Shown one piece after another: positions 12,763 to 20,336 of a DNA stretch of 20,515 nucleotides. Under the pieces are notes generated by a model that was not told the origin of the DNA, searched no databases, and saw only the letters and a program-made list of their open reading frames with translations. The position numbers were made by a program, and so were the translations under genes. Position 1 is the first letter of the stretch. Every line of letters begins with the position of its first letter. Source of the stretch: CAZKEW01 sp964580435 (GTDB lineage Bacteria; Acidobacteriota; Aminicenantia; Aminicenantales; UBA8522); the NCBI GenBank assembly GCA_964580435.1, contig CAZOKP010000047.1, forward strand, positions 1 to 20,515, in the 5' to 3' direction.

Positions 12763-14882
12763 TGGAAGAGAAAAAGGACGCGCTCAACCGCCGCGAATTT
12801 ATAAAACTACTGGGCGGCGGCATCTTCGTCTTCTTCACCGTCGGCGACCCCTGGGCCATGCTCCAGGAGGCCCAGCGCCGGGGCTATCCGGCCGATTTCA
12901 ACGCCTACCTGAGAATCGCCGAGGACGGAAAAGTGACGGGGTTTGCCGGCAAAGCCGAGCTCGGGCAAGGGCCCATGACTTCCCTCGCCCAGATATTGGC
13001 CGAAGAGCTTGATGTCTCGCTGGATAGGGTGGATATGGTTCTGGGAGACACAGCTCTTTGCCCGTGGGATATGGGGACTTTCGGATCGAGGACGATCAAG
13101 TATTTCGGGCCTCCTCTGCGGCAGGCGGCAGCCGAAGCCCGGGCGGTCCTCGTCGAGCTCGCTTCAGAAAGCATGAAGGTTCCTGTTGAGCGACTCGCAA
13201 CCAAGGACGGGTTCGTCTTCGAAAAAGCCAGCCCTCAAAATAAGATTTCATACGGAGCGCTGGCCAAGGGAAAAACCATCGAAAAGCATCTTGAACCGAA
13301 GCCACCGGCAAAACCGAGCTCGGAATATGCGATTTCAGGCAAACCGGCCATCCGCAAGGACGCCAGGCTCAAAGTCACGGGCAAAGCGGAATATGCTGGT
13401 GATATTCGCGTTCCGGGGATGGTGTCCGCCAGGATTTTGAGGCCCCCGGCTCATGACGCCAAGCTCAAAAATGTCGACCTTTCTGAAGCGGAAAAAATGG
13501 CGGGCGCTCAGATCATCCGTGACGGAGATATGATCGCCGTTCTTCACGACTCCTTCGACCAGGCCGATGAGGTTTTCTCCAAGATAAAAGCGGAATTCGA
13601 CCTGCCGCAGCCCGAGGTCGATGACGAGACCATCTACGAGCATCTGGTAAAAGTGGCGCCGCAGGGCGATGTCATTGAGGAGAAAGGAAACCTGGATGAG
13701 GGCAAGAAGCTCTCCTCTGTCCTCTTCGAAGAAACGTACCTCACCCCTTACGTGGCCCATGCGCCCCTCGAGCCCCACACGGCTGTGGCAAAAGTCGAGG
13801 GGGACAAGGCAACCGTCTGGGCGTCCACGCAACGGCCCTTCGGCGTCCAGGATGAAGTTGCCCAGGCGCTCGGCATCCCGGTCGAAAACGTTCACGTCAT
13901 CACTCCGTTCGTCGGAGGCGGGTTCGGCGGAAAAAACCGGAACCGGCAGGCCGTCGAGGCCGCCCGACTGTCCAAGCTCGCCGGGAAGCCGGTCCAGGTG
14001 GCCTGGAGCCGCCAGGAAGAATTTTTCTACGACACCTTCCAGCCGGCCGCCGTGGTCAAGATCATCTCCGGGCTGGACGCATCGAACCGGATCGTCCTCT
14101 GGGATTACGTGGTCTTTTTCGGGGGCGAGCGGACGTCCCAGCCGTTTTATAACATCCCGCATTACCGCATTCTTTCGCGCGGAGGATGGGGCCGGGGCGC
14201 CGGCGGCGCACATCCTTTCGAAGTCGGAGCTTGGAGGGCACCGGGAAGCAACACCAATACTTTTGCCCGGGAAGCGCATATGGATATTATGGCGGCCAAA
14301 ATTGGAATGGACCCGGTCGAATTCAGGCTGAAAAATCTGACCGATGACAGGATGAAAAAGGTGCTCGGGGCTGCCGCAGAGAAGTTCGGTTGGTCTCCGG
14401 CCAAAGCGCCCAGCGGCCGGGGCTACGGCGTCTCGCTCGTCAATTATCTCGGAACGTATGTCGCCACAATGGCTGAAGTTGAAGCCGACAAGACCGGCGG
14501 GGCCGTCCGGGTTAAGCGCGTCGTCTGCGCTCAGGACATGGGACAGGTCATCAACCCCGACGGCGCCAGATCCCAGATAGAGGGCGGCATCACCATGGGC
14601 CTGGGCTACTGCCTAACAGAAGAAATCCATTTCAAGGGCGGAAAAATCCTCGACCTCAATTTCGACACCTACGAGATCCCCCGCCTATCCTGGCTGCCGA
14701 AGATCGAGACCATCCTCATCGACAACCCGGACATGCCGGCTCAGGGCGGCGGAGAACCGCCTATCGTCAACATGGGCGCGGTCGTCTCAAACGCCGTTTT
14801 TGACGCCATCGGCGTGAGGCTCTTCCGGTTGCCTTTGACCCCCGAGCGCATCAAAGACGCCCTCAAGAAAATGAATGAGTGA
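12762..14882 (+). CDS. Molybdopterin-binding catalytic subunit, xanthine dehydrogenase family (IorB/aldehyde dehydrogenase-like), Tat signal
   Basis: A 706-residue large subunit that binds molybdenum-molybdopterin and hydroxylates aldehydes or N-heterocycles using water. The start ATG 12762 overlaps the small-subunit stop; the frame is open back to 12579, but that stretch lies within the small-subunit gene. NRREFIKLLGGGIFVFFTVG (residues 9-28) is a twin-arginine signal. An aldehyde oxidase/xanthine dehydrogenase a/b hammerhead domain begins near residue 200 (ARLKVTGKAEYAGDIRVPGM). Cofactor-binding motifs follow: VGGGFGGKNRNRQAVEAARL, GAWRAPGSNTNTFAREAHMD, QGGGEPPIVNMGA with the presumed catalytic Glu665. 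At this length it is nearer CoxL/QorL-type or one-hammerhead IorB-like proteins than full-length XDH. No FAD subunit gene is adjacent, so electrons probably go to a cytochrome or quinone. Substrate unknown. Confidence 0.9.
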   Translation: MEEKKDALNRREFIKLLGGGIFVFFTVGDPWAMLQEAQRRGYPADFNAYLRIAEDGKVTGFAGKAELGQGPMTSLAQILAEELDVSLDRVDMVLGDTALCPWDMGTFGSRTIKYFGPPLRQAAAEARAVLVELASESMKVPVERLATKDGFVFEKASPQNKISYGALAKGKTIEKHLEPKPPAKPSSEYAISGKPAIRKDARLKVTGKAEYAGDIRVPGMVSARILRPPAHDAKLKNVDLSEAEKMAGAQIIRDGDMIAVLHDSFDQADEVFSKIKAEFDLPQPEVDDETIYEHLVKVAPQGDVIEEKGNLDEGKKLSSVLFEETYLTPYVAHAPLEPHTAVAKVEGDKATVWASTQRPFGVQDEVAQALGIPVENVHVITPFVGGGFGGKNRNRQAVEAARLSKLAGKPVQVAWSRQEEFFYDTFQPAAVVKIISGLDASNRIVLWDYVVFFGGERTSQPFYNIPHYRILSRGGWGRGAGGAHPFEVGAWRAPGSNTNTFAREAHMDIMAAKIGMDPVEFRLKNLTDDRMKKVLGAAAEKFGWSPAKAPSGRGYGVSLVNYLGTYVATMAEVEADKTGGAVRVKRVVCAQDMGQVINPDGARSQIEGGITMGLGYCLTEEIHFKGGKILDLNFDTYEIPRLSWLPKIETILIDNPDMPAQGGGEPPIVNMGAVVSNAVFDAIGVRLFRLPLTPERIKDALKKMNE

Positions 14883-16806
14883 CGGGAAAATGAATTTTGG
14901 ATACAGGGGAAAATGGGCCTGGGTCGACCTCAGCGGGCGAACAGTCCGCATCGAGCCGGCCGACCCTGACCTCTTCCGCGATTATGTCGGCGGCCGTGGC
15001 CTCCAGGCCAAGCTGCTGTCCGAGCACCTGAAAAAAACAGGCCCGCTCAAGGACCCCCTCAGCCCGGAAAACAGGATCATCATCGGAAACGCAGCTGCCA
15101 ATGACACGCCCATTCCCACGGCCGGCCGCGGATCCTGCTCTTTCATCGGGACGATGACCCGGTCACCTCATCCTGTCGCCTGGGTGCCGGGCCATAAGCC
15201 GGTCTATGGGATGATCACCCATTCGAGCTGCGGAGGGCTCTTCCACAACATGCTCAAGAGAGCCGGTATCGATCATCTTATTATTGACGGAAAGGCTGAC
15301 CGCCCTGTCCGCATCCAGGTCAGCGCAGGCGAAGTGCGGATCGTCGACGCCGAAGAGGACTTGTTTCAGATTGTCGACGGGAAAAAAGTCGCGCGCACGG
15401 CCTCTCGAATCATCGATTATCTTTCCGGTAAGCTCAAAGGCTCGTCCACGGTGTGCGTTGGGCCGGCAGGATGGAACTTGGTCAACTATGCCTGCCTCAC
15501 CGCTGACTATCACCGGAATTTCGGCCGGGGCGGGGCCGGGGCAATTTTCGGGTCGAAAAATCTGGTGGCCGTCACAGCCTACGGGAAGGAAGGCGTCTCC
15601 CCTTCTGACTCCGAAAAATTTAAAAAGTTCAGCCAGGAACTCGACCGCTTGATCAAGGCCAGTGTCGAAGACCCCAGCCGGACAGCCTCTTTCCGGCCGG
15701 CCACAGGGACGACATGGTGGCTCGACCGGGCCTTCAACGGCAGGTACCTGGGCGTGAAGGGCGGCTATCTTCCATGGCACAACTTCGATGAGGGCGACTT
15801 TGATCCCGATGATTACGGCCACGTCTCCACGGACGCATTTCTCGAGATTGCGGGAAAGCACAATGTCTGCAACAAGTGCCGACACATCTTCTGCACCCGG
15901 GCGGCCAAGGTCGACCACGGGCCATATGCCGGCGCAGGAGTCAGGCCCGAGTTCGAGACCATTGCTCTCTGGATCAACTGCTGCATTCTTGACCGGGAGG
16001 CGATCTTCCACCTGAACCGTCTCTGTAACGAGCTGGGTGTAGACACCATGACCTTCGGCAGCGTCATGTCGGCGGCCATGGAGCTTTCAGAGAAAGGGTT
16101 CCTGGAAAAATACGGCAGCGCCTTGAAGTTCGGGAATGCGGCCGAAATGATCAAGGCTCTGAAGTCCATTGCCTATCAATCCCATGACCTGGGCAAGCTC
16201 CTCGGGAACTACACAGATCGCCTGATCGCAGAGGTTGCCGCCAATGGCGGCGCCGGCAACCTCGACGATATTGCCTATTGCTGCACAACGGCATACGCCG
16301 GGCTCGGCTACGCCGGCATCAGCCCCAAGGCTTTTCCCGGCATGTTCACTGCCTACGGAACATCAAACCGCGGCCGCGGCGACCATACCTATGCCTGGAC
16401 CATCCAGGCTGAGGAAGGAGGACTCAAAGAATCCCGGGAACTGGCGGGATATGTGGCCGAAGGCCAGGCCGGGAAAGCCCTCGTCGACTCCCTCGGCCTG
16501 TGTGACTTTTTCACGGCCGATGTTGCCGCCGAGCCTTTCCTTTCGCTCTATCATGCCCTGACCGGAATCGAATATACTCCTGAGTCTCTGAAGGAGTGCG
16601 GAAGAAGGATTTATGCTCTTGAGCGGCGCCTCAACAACCTCCAGGGCCGCGACCGAGCTTATGATGCTTTTATACCGCCGAAGTTACGGATCCCGTTGAC
16701 GAGCGGCGCCCACAAGGGCAAGGCCGTCAGTGCGGATTTCTACAACTCTATCCTGGACGCGTACTATGAAATCCAGGGCTGGTCAAAGCAGGGGACCGTC
16801 CCCTGA
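14875..16806 (+). CDS. Tungsten-type aldehyde:ferredoxin oxidoreductase (AOR family)
   Basis: A 643-residue AOR-family enzyme, oxidising aldehydes to acids with reduction of ferredoxin, or the reverse, on a tungstopterin and a 4Fe-4S cluster. N-terminal GYRGKWAWVDLSGRTVRIEP and YVGGRGLQAKLL, then GRGGAGAIFGSKNLVAV (217-233), RPEFETIALW (357-366), CNELGVDTMTFGSVMSA (384-400) and RGRGDHTYAW (499-508) are family hallmarks. Expected cluster ligands are Cys332, Cys335, Cys340 and Cys543. The first three are spaced CX2CX4C rather than the usual CX2CX3C. The start overlaps the preceding gene by 8 bp; ATG 14890 is a possible alternative giving MNFGYRGK. The last residues QGTVP and the stop are encoded by a palindrome (16789-16805). 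No ferredoxin gene is adjacent. Confidence 0.92.
   Translation: MSDGKMNFGYRGKWAWVDLSGRTVRIEPADPDLFRDYVGGRGLQAKLLSEHLKKTGPLKDPLSPENRIIIGNAAANDTPIPTAGRGSCSFIGTMTRSPHPVAWVPGHKPVYGMITHSSCGGLFHNMLKRAGIDHLIIDGKADRPVRIQVSAGEVRIVDAEEDLFQIVDGKKVARTASRIIDYLSGKLKGSSTVCVGPAGWNLVNYACLTADYHRNFGRGGAGAIFGSKNLVAVTAYGKEGVSPSDSEKFKKFSQELDRLIKASVEDPSRTASFRPATGTTWWLDRAFNGRYLGVKGGYLPWHNFDEGDFDPDDYGHVSTDAFLEIAGKHNVCNKCRHIFCTRAAKVDHGPYAGAGVRPEFETIALWINCCILDREAIFHLNRLCNELGVDTMTFGSVMSAAMELSEKGFLEKYGSALKFGNAAEMIKALKSIAYQSHDLGKLLGNYTDRLIAEVAANGGAGNLDDIAYCCTTAYAGLGYAGISPKAFPGMFTAYGTSNRGRGDHTYAWTIQAEEGGLKESRELAGYVAEGQAGKALVDSLGLCDFFTADVAAEPFLSLYHALTGIEYTPESLKECGRRIYALERRLNNLQGRDRAYDAFIPPKLRIPLTSGAHKGKAVSADFYNSILDAYYEIQGWSKQGTVP
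16789..16805. repeat. GGGGAC/GTCCCC palindrome at the 3' end of the AOR gene
   Basis: caggggaccgtcccctg is an exact palindrome of 8-bp arms around one central C. It encodes the last AOR residues and two bases of the TGA stop. GTCCCC/GGGGAC also occurs in the arms of the inverted repeat at 10688-10770. No T tract follows, so it is not a standard terminator. It may be a small dispersed palindrome that has become the gene end. Confidence 0.55.
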
Positions 16807-16961
16807 GAAGACCCCCTTGCTCTGCCATTCTCTACTCCTTAAGGGTGAGTTAGTAATCCCAAAAATCACCCCTCGAATCACACCCAGCGGCGATTACATT
16901 TTTCTTCCTCTCGCCTCACCATAATCTCGTCGGAATCCAATTACGAGGAGAAACCCGGACT

Positions 16962-18593
16962 ATGCCCAAGAACTATAAAACAGAAAGACCCTTGAAGGCC
17001 CAGGCAAAAAGCGGGGCATCCGAACTCCATAAACTGAAGGAGCGGCTGGCGCGGCTCGAAAAGAAAGAGGCCGAACACGGACGCACAGAAGAAGCTCTCC
17101 GCGAGAGCGAGGAGAAATACCGGACCGTCGTTACGCGGGCCAACGATGGGATCGCCGTCATCCAGGACGAGATCATTCAATACGCCAACCCCAGGCTAGC
17201 CGATATGAGCGGTTACGCACCGGAAGATCTCGTCGGCCGCCCTTTTACGGAATTCCTCCACCCCGAAGACCTTCCGACCATGCTCAAGGTTTATGAAAAC
17301 CGCATGGCCGGAGAAGCGGACCAACCCAAATATGAGGTCCATCTCCAGAAGAAGGACGGAGATTTTATCTTCGCTGAAATCAATACCAGCCTAATCCCCT
17401 ATCAAAACAAGCCGGCGGTTCTTGTCATCATCCGCGATTCCACCAGCCGCAAAAGAATAGAAAAACTCAAAGATTCCATTTTCCGCATTTCCGCAGCGGC
17501 GATCTCCTCGGAAACCCTGGATGAACTTTTCCAGTGTATCCACAAGGTCATCGCCGATCTGATGCCCGCCAACAACTTCTACATTGCTCTCTATGACGCC
17601 GCTACCGATACCCTCAGCTTTCCCTATTTTGTCGATGAGTACGACCCGACCCCTGCACCGAAGAAGCCGGGAAGGGGCTTGACCGAATATGTCCTTAGGA
17701 CCGGCAATCCGCTTCTTGCTTCACCGGAAGTCTTCGCCGACCTCGAAAGGCGCGGGGAGGTCGAATCAGTCGGCGCGCCCTCGATCGACTGGCTGGGCGT
17801 ACCCCTGAACATCAGCGGCAAAACCATCGGAGTGCTGGTCGTCCAAAGCTACACGGAAGGCGTCCGCTTCAGTGAAGAAGAGAAAGATATCCTCAAGTTT
17901 GTCTCGGACCAGGTGGCCATGACCGTGCACCGCAAGAAGGCCGAGGCCCAGATCAGAGCTTCACTCGAAGAGAAGGATGTCCTTCTCAAAGAGATCCACC
18001 ACCGGGTGAAGAACAACATGCAGGTCATCTCCTCCCTCCTGAACCTCCAGTCCCACCATGTCACCGACCCCTTCGTCCTGGATATGTTCAGAGAATCCCA
18101 GCGCCGCATCCGTTCTATGGCCCTCATCCACGAGCGTCTCTACCAATCCTCCGACCTCTCCCGGGTCGAATTCTCCCAGTACCTTCGCAACCTGGCTATT
18201 CATCTCTTCCACTCCTACCAGGTTGACTCCAGCCGCGTCCATCTGACCATGGACGCCGAAGAGGTGTCCTTAAATATCAATACAGCCATTCCCTGCGGAT
18301 TGATCGTTAATGAACTGATCTCCAACGCGCTCAAGCATGCTTTTCCGAACGGCCGGAACGGGGAGGTCGCTATTGAATTGCACCAGATCGAGGGGGACGG
18401 GTATTGTTTACGGGTCAGGGATAACGGGGTAGGGTTCCCGGAGGGGCTTGATTTCCGCCAGACCGGCACTTTGGGGATGCAGATCATCGCCACCCTCGTC
18501 AACCAGATCGACGGACGATTGGACCTTCAAAGTCAGGACGGCACATCGTTCACCCTTGAATTCAACGAGCTTCAGCGAAAAAAGAGCAATTAA
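16962..18593 (+). CDS. Cytoplasmic sensor histidine kinase: PAS-GAF-HisKA_2-HATPase
   Basis: A 543-residue two-component sensor kinase with no transmembrane segment, so it senses a cytoplasmic signal. A charged coiled coil (residues 20-55) leads into a PAS domain (about 50-165, NDGIAVIQDEIIQYANPRLADMSGY... ending in a RDSTSRKR linker). A GAF domain covers about 170-325. The HisKA_2 dimerisation box EIHHRVKNNMQVISSLLNLQ has the phospho-acceptor in His346-His347. The ATPase has an N box GLIVNELISNALKHAFP, G1 VRDNGVGFPEG and G2 TLGMQII. The site GAGGAG (16945-16950) is 11 nt before the ATG, and CTCGT (16926-16930) can pair with ACGAG (16943-16947) over it, which could reduce translation. The response regulator follows 4 bp after the stop. 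The upstream gap 16807-16961 shows no clear promoter. Confidence 0.93.
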   Translation: MPKNYKTERPLKAQAKSGASELHKLKERLARLEKKEAEHGRTEEALRESEEKYRTVVTRANDGIAVIQDEIIQYANPRLADMSGYAPEDLVGRPFTEFLHPEDLPTMLKVYENRMAGEADQPKYEVHLQKKDGDFIFAEINTSLIPYQNKPAVLVIIRDSTSRKRIEKLKDSIFRISAAAISSETLDELFQCIHKVIADLMPANNFYIALYDAATDTLSFPYFVDEYDPTPAPKKPGRGLTEYVLRTGNPLLASPEVFADLERRGEVESVGAPSIDWLGVPLNISGKTIGVLVVQSYTEGVRFSEEEKDILKFVSDQVAMTVHRKKAEAQIRASLEEKDVLLKEIHHRVKNNMQVISSLLNLQSHHVTDPFVLDMFRESQRRIRSMALIHERLYQSSDLSRVEFSQYLRNLAIHLFHSYQVDSSRVHLTMDAEEVSLNINTAIPCGLIVNELISNALKHAFPNGRNGEVAIELHQIEGDGYCLRVRDNGVGFPEGLDFRQTGTLGMQIIATLVNQIDGRLDLQSQDGTSFTLEFNELQRKKSN

Positions 18594-18597
18594 GGCT

Positions 18598-19992
18598 ATG
18601 GAACGCATCCGCATCCTGATCGTCGAGGACGAGGGCCTCGTGGCTCGTGACATGGAGAACATGGTCATGAGCCTCGGCTATGAAGTTTGCGGTATGGCCA
18701 TAACAGGCGATGAAGCCGTCGAACATGCGGCCCGTTTTCAACCCGACCTCATCCTCATGGATGTCGTCATCAAGGGGACATTGGACGGCATCGCTGCGGC
18801 GGAAAAAATATGGGAGGCTTTCCATATCCCGATCATCTATGTCACCGCTTATGCGGATGAGCTGACCTTAAAACGCGCCAAGACCACAGAACCTTTTGGC
18901 TACATTCTCAAACCGTTTGATGAAAGGGAGCTCAAGATCGCTATCGAAATGGCCTTCTACAAATCGCGGATGGGGATGAAATTGAAGGAAAGAGAAGAAT
19001 GGCTTTCCGCCCTGGTCAAAAGCATAGCCGACGGCGTCATCGCCACCGATAAGGAAGGCCTGATCACCTTCATGAACCCACTGGCCGAGAGGCTGACGGG
19101 CTGGAGTCAAGAAGAAGCCTTGAGAAGATCCCTGTCCGAAGTGTTCACCGCCATAGAGGTTCCCGAAGAAAAAGAAGAATCGCGAGAGCACGAAGGGGAA
19201 GTCCTCGCGGGTCAGAGTATCGTCACTCCCGAGATCATTCTCTGCTCCAAGGACGGGAAAAAATTCTCGATCGAAGAAACGGTTATGCCTCTCAATAGCT
19301 CCTCAAGGGGGGGCGGCGGCCATGTCCTAGCCTTCCGCGACGTTACCGCCCGCAAGCATACCGAGATGGAGCTCAAGGAGAGTTGGAAAAAGCTGCACCA
19401 GGCTTTGGAAGGAACGATCCAGGCCATGGCCGTGACCGTTGAAATCAGGGACCCCTATACGGCCAGCCACCAGCGCCGCGTGAGCAAACTCTCCTGCGCC
19501 ATCGCGAGGGAACTGGGAATGCCGGAGGATCAGGTCGAAGGCATCCGTGTCGCCGGACATATTCACGATATCGGCAAGATCTATGTTCCGGCCGAGATCC
19601 TCAGCAAGCCTGGCCAGATCACAGAAATCGAGTACGGTATCATCAAGATGCACCCTCAAGTCGGGTTTGATATTTTGAAAACCATCAAATTCCCCTGGCC
19701 AGTGGCCCAGATCGTCCTTCAGCACCATGAACGCCTGGACGGCTCCGGATATCCCTTGGCCCTCAGCGGCGACAAGATTCTCAAAGAGGCAAGGATCCTG
19801 GGCGTCGCGGATATCGTCGAAGCCATGTCCTCGCACCGTCCTTATCGGCCGGCCCAAGGAATCGGCAAGGCTCTTGAAGAGATCATCCAAAACAGGGGCG
19901 TTTCTTATGACTCCGATGTCGTCGATGCCTGCGTGAAGCTTTTCCGAGAGAAGGACTTCCGGTTCGACGAAAAAACGGCGCTGATTCCATAG
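18598..19992 (+). CDS. Response regulator REC-PAS-HD-GYP (cyclic-di-GMP phosphodiesterase type)
   Basis: A 464-residue response regulator. The receiver domain (1-120) has acidic residues in VEDEG, phospho-acceptor Asp55 (LMDVVIKG) and Lys105 (YILKPF). A PAS domain follows (about 132-252, ending FRDVTARK), then an HD-GYP domain (about 265-464) with HIHDIGKI (His323-Asp324) and HHERLDGSGYP (376-386). Intact HD and GYP motifs predict hydrolysis of cyclic di-GMP rather than DNA binding. ATG 18598 is preceded by AAGG within the kinase stop region; the upstream open frame lies inside the kinase gene. The 4-bp spacing from the HisKA_2 kinase makes them a pair. The regulated process is unknown: biofilm, motility or secretion are usual. 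The second PAS offers another input, so it may integrate two signals. Confidence 0.93.
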   Translation: MERIRILIVEDEGLVARDMENMVMSLGYEVCGMAITGDEAVEHAARFQPDLILMDVVIKGTLDGIAAAEKIWEAFHIPIIYVTAYADELTLKRAKTTEPFGYILKPFDERELKIAIEMAFYKSRMGMKLKEREEWLSALVKSIADGVIATDKEGLITFMNPLAERLTGWSQEEALRRSLSEVFTAIEVPEEKEESREHEGEVLAGQSIVTPEIILCSKDGKKFSIEETVMPLNSSSRGGGGHVLAFRDVTARKHTEMELKESWKKLHQALEGTIQAMAVTVEIRDPYTASHQRRVSKLSCAIARELGMPEDQVEGIRVAGHIHDIGKIYVPAEILSKPGQITEIEYGIIKMHPQVGFDILKTIKFPWPVAQIVLQHHERLDGSGYPLALSGDKILKEARILGVADIVEAMSSHRPYRPAQGIGKALEEIIQNRGVSYDSDVVDACVKLFREKDFRFDEKTALIP

Positions 19993-20079
19993 CGGCCGGG
20001 AAGCCAAGCAGTCCGTCGTAAACCACCGCGCATCGCCTATCGATATGTTTTGCTCAACTTGACATCCAATCACGCTGCG

Positions 20080-20139
20080 GTTTTATCATCCCTCACGATG
20101 GGACGAGGCAAAATTGACGCATGAATGCTCATTCAGCCG
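20080..20139. repeat. Dispersed repeat copy B with palindromic core
   Basis: Gap-free match to copy A at 11593-11652 (47 of 60 identical). The core TGAATGCTCATTCA (20122-20135) is a near-perfect inverted repeat TGAATG-N2-CATTCA, a form known from several TetR-family operators, including the fatty-acid regulator FadR of Bacillus (with a longer centre). In copy A the same positions form a different but also palindromic sequence, so symmetry is kept while the bases change. A TTGACA promoter-like hexamer lies just upstream, but no gene follows on the plus strand. Confidence 0.7.
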
Positions 20140-20265
20140 GCGCAGCAGAAAAGCAGTTTCTTATCCCAAAAAAATGAGACGCTTCATGGAACTTGTCATG
20201 GTCGTTGCCTCCGGCTAAGGGCTGACGTTGTTTATATTAATCCTGTTAATGGGACTCTGTGCCCG

Positions 20266-20283
20266 GCCGATGTCCGGATCGGC
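20266..20283. terminator. Possible stem-loop between converging genes
   Basis: GCCGAT (20266-20271) and ATCGGC (20278-20283) form a 6-bp stem with a 6-nt loop, about 54 bp past the stop of the minus-strand Sel1-like gene. No T tract flanks it on either strand, so intrinsic termination is uncertain. Confidence 0.3.
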
Positions 20284-20336
20284 TTACGTCATCTTGTTCC
20301 GCGACGCACCTCTCGGGCCCAGATCCTCGACAAGTG

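Larger units (their letters stand above)
19993..20336. other. Intergenic region without a supported gene
   Basis: This 344-bp stretch lies between the converging response regulator and Sel1-like genes. It contains a weak promoter-like TTGACA (20059-20064) with TTTTAT at 20081-20086, dispersed repeat copy B, and a GC stem-loop. Short open frames here have no recognisable content or ribosome-binding site. The plus-strand stretch from 20174 (MRRFMELVMVVASG, then a stop) is too short to call a gene. Confidence 0.6.

Noticed and set aside
13335..14279. Minus-strand open frame (314 codons) inside the molybdopterin subunit gene
   Set aside because: Same reason: antisense to a gene with complete cofactor motifs, composition rich in Arg, Gly and Pro as expected from GC-rich shadow frames.
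15163..16011. Minus-strand open frame (282 codons) inside the AOR gene
   Set aside because: Antisense to conserved AOR motifs, no family resemblance.
16843..16871. GGGTGA/TCACCC inverted repeat after the AOR gene
   Set aside because: Six-base arms with a 17-nt loop and no T tract; it could be chance in this composition.
18448..18597. Upstream extension of the response regulator
   Set aside because: It lies within the ATPase domain of the kinase; the receiver domain begins directly at MERIRILIVEDE from ATG 18598.
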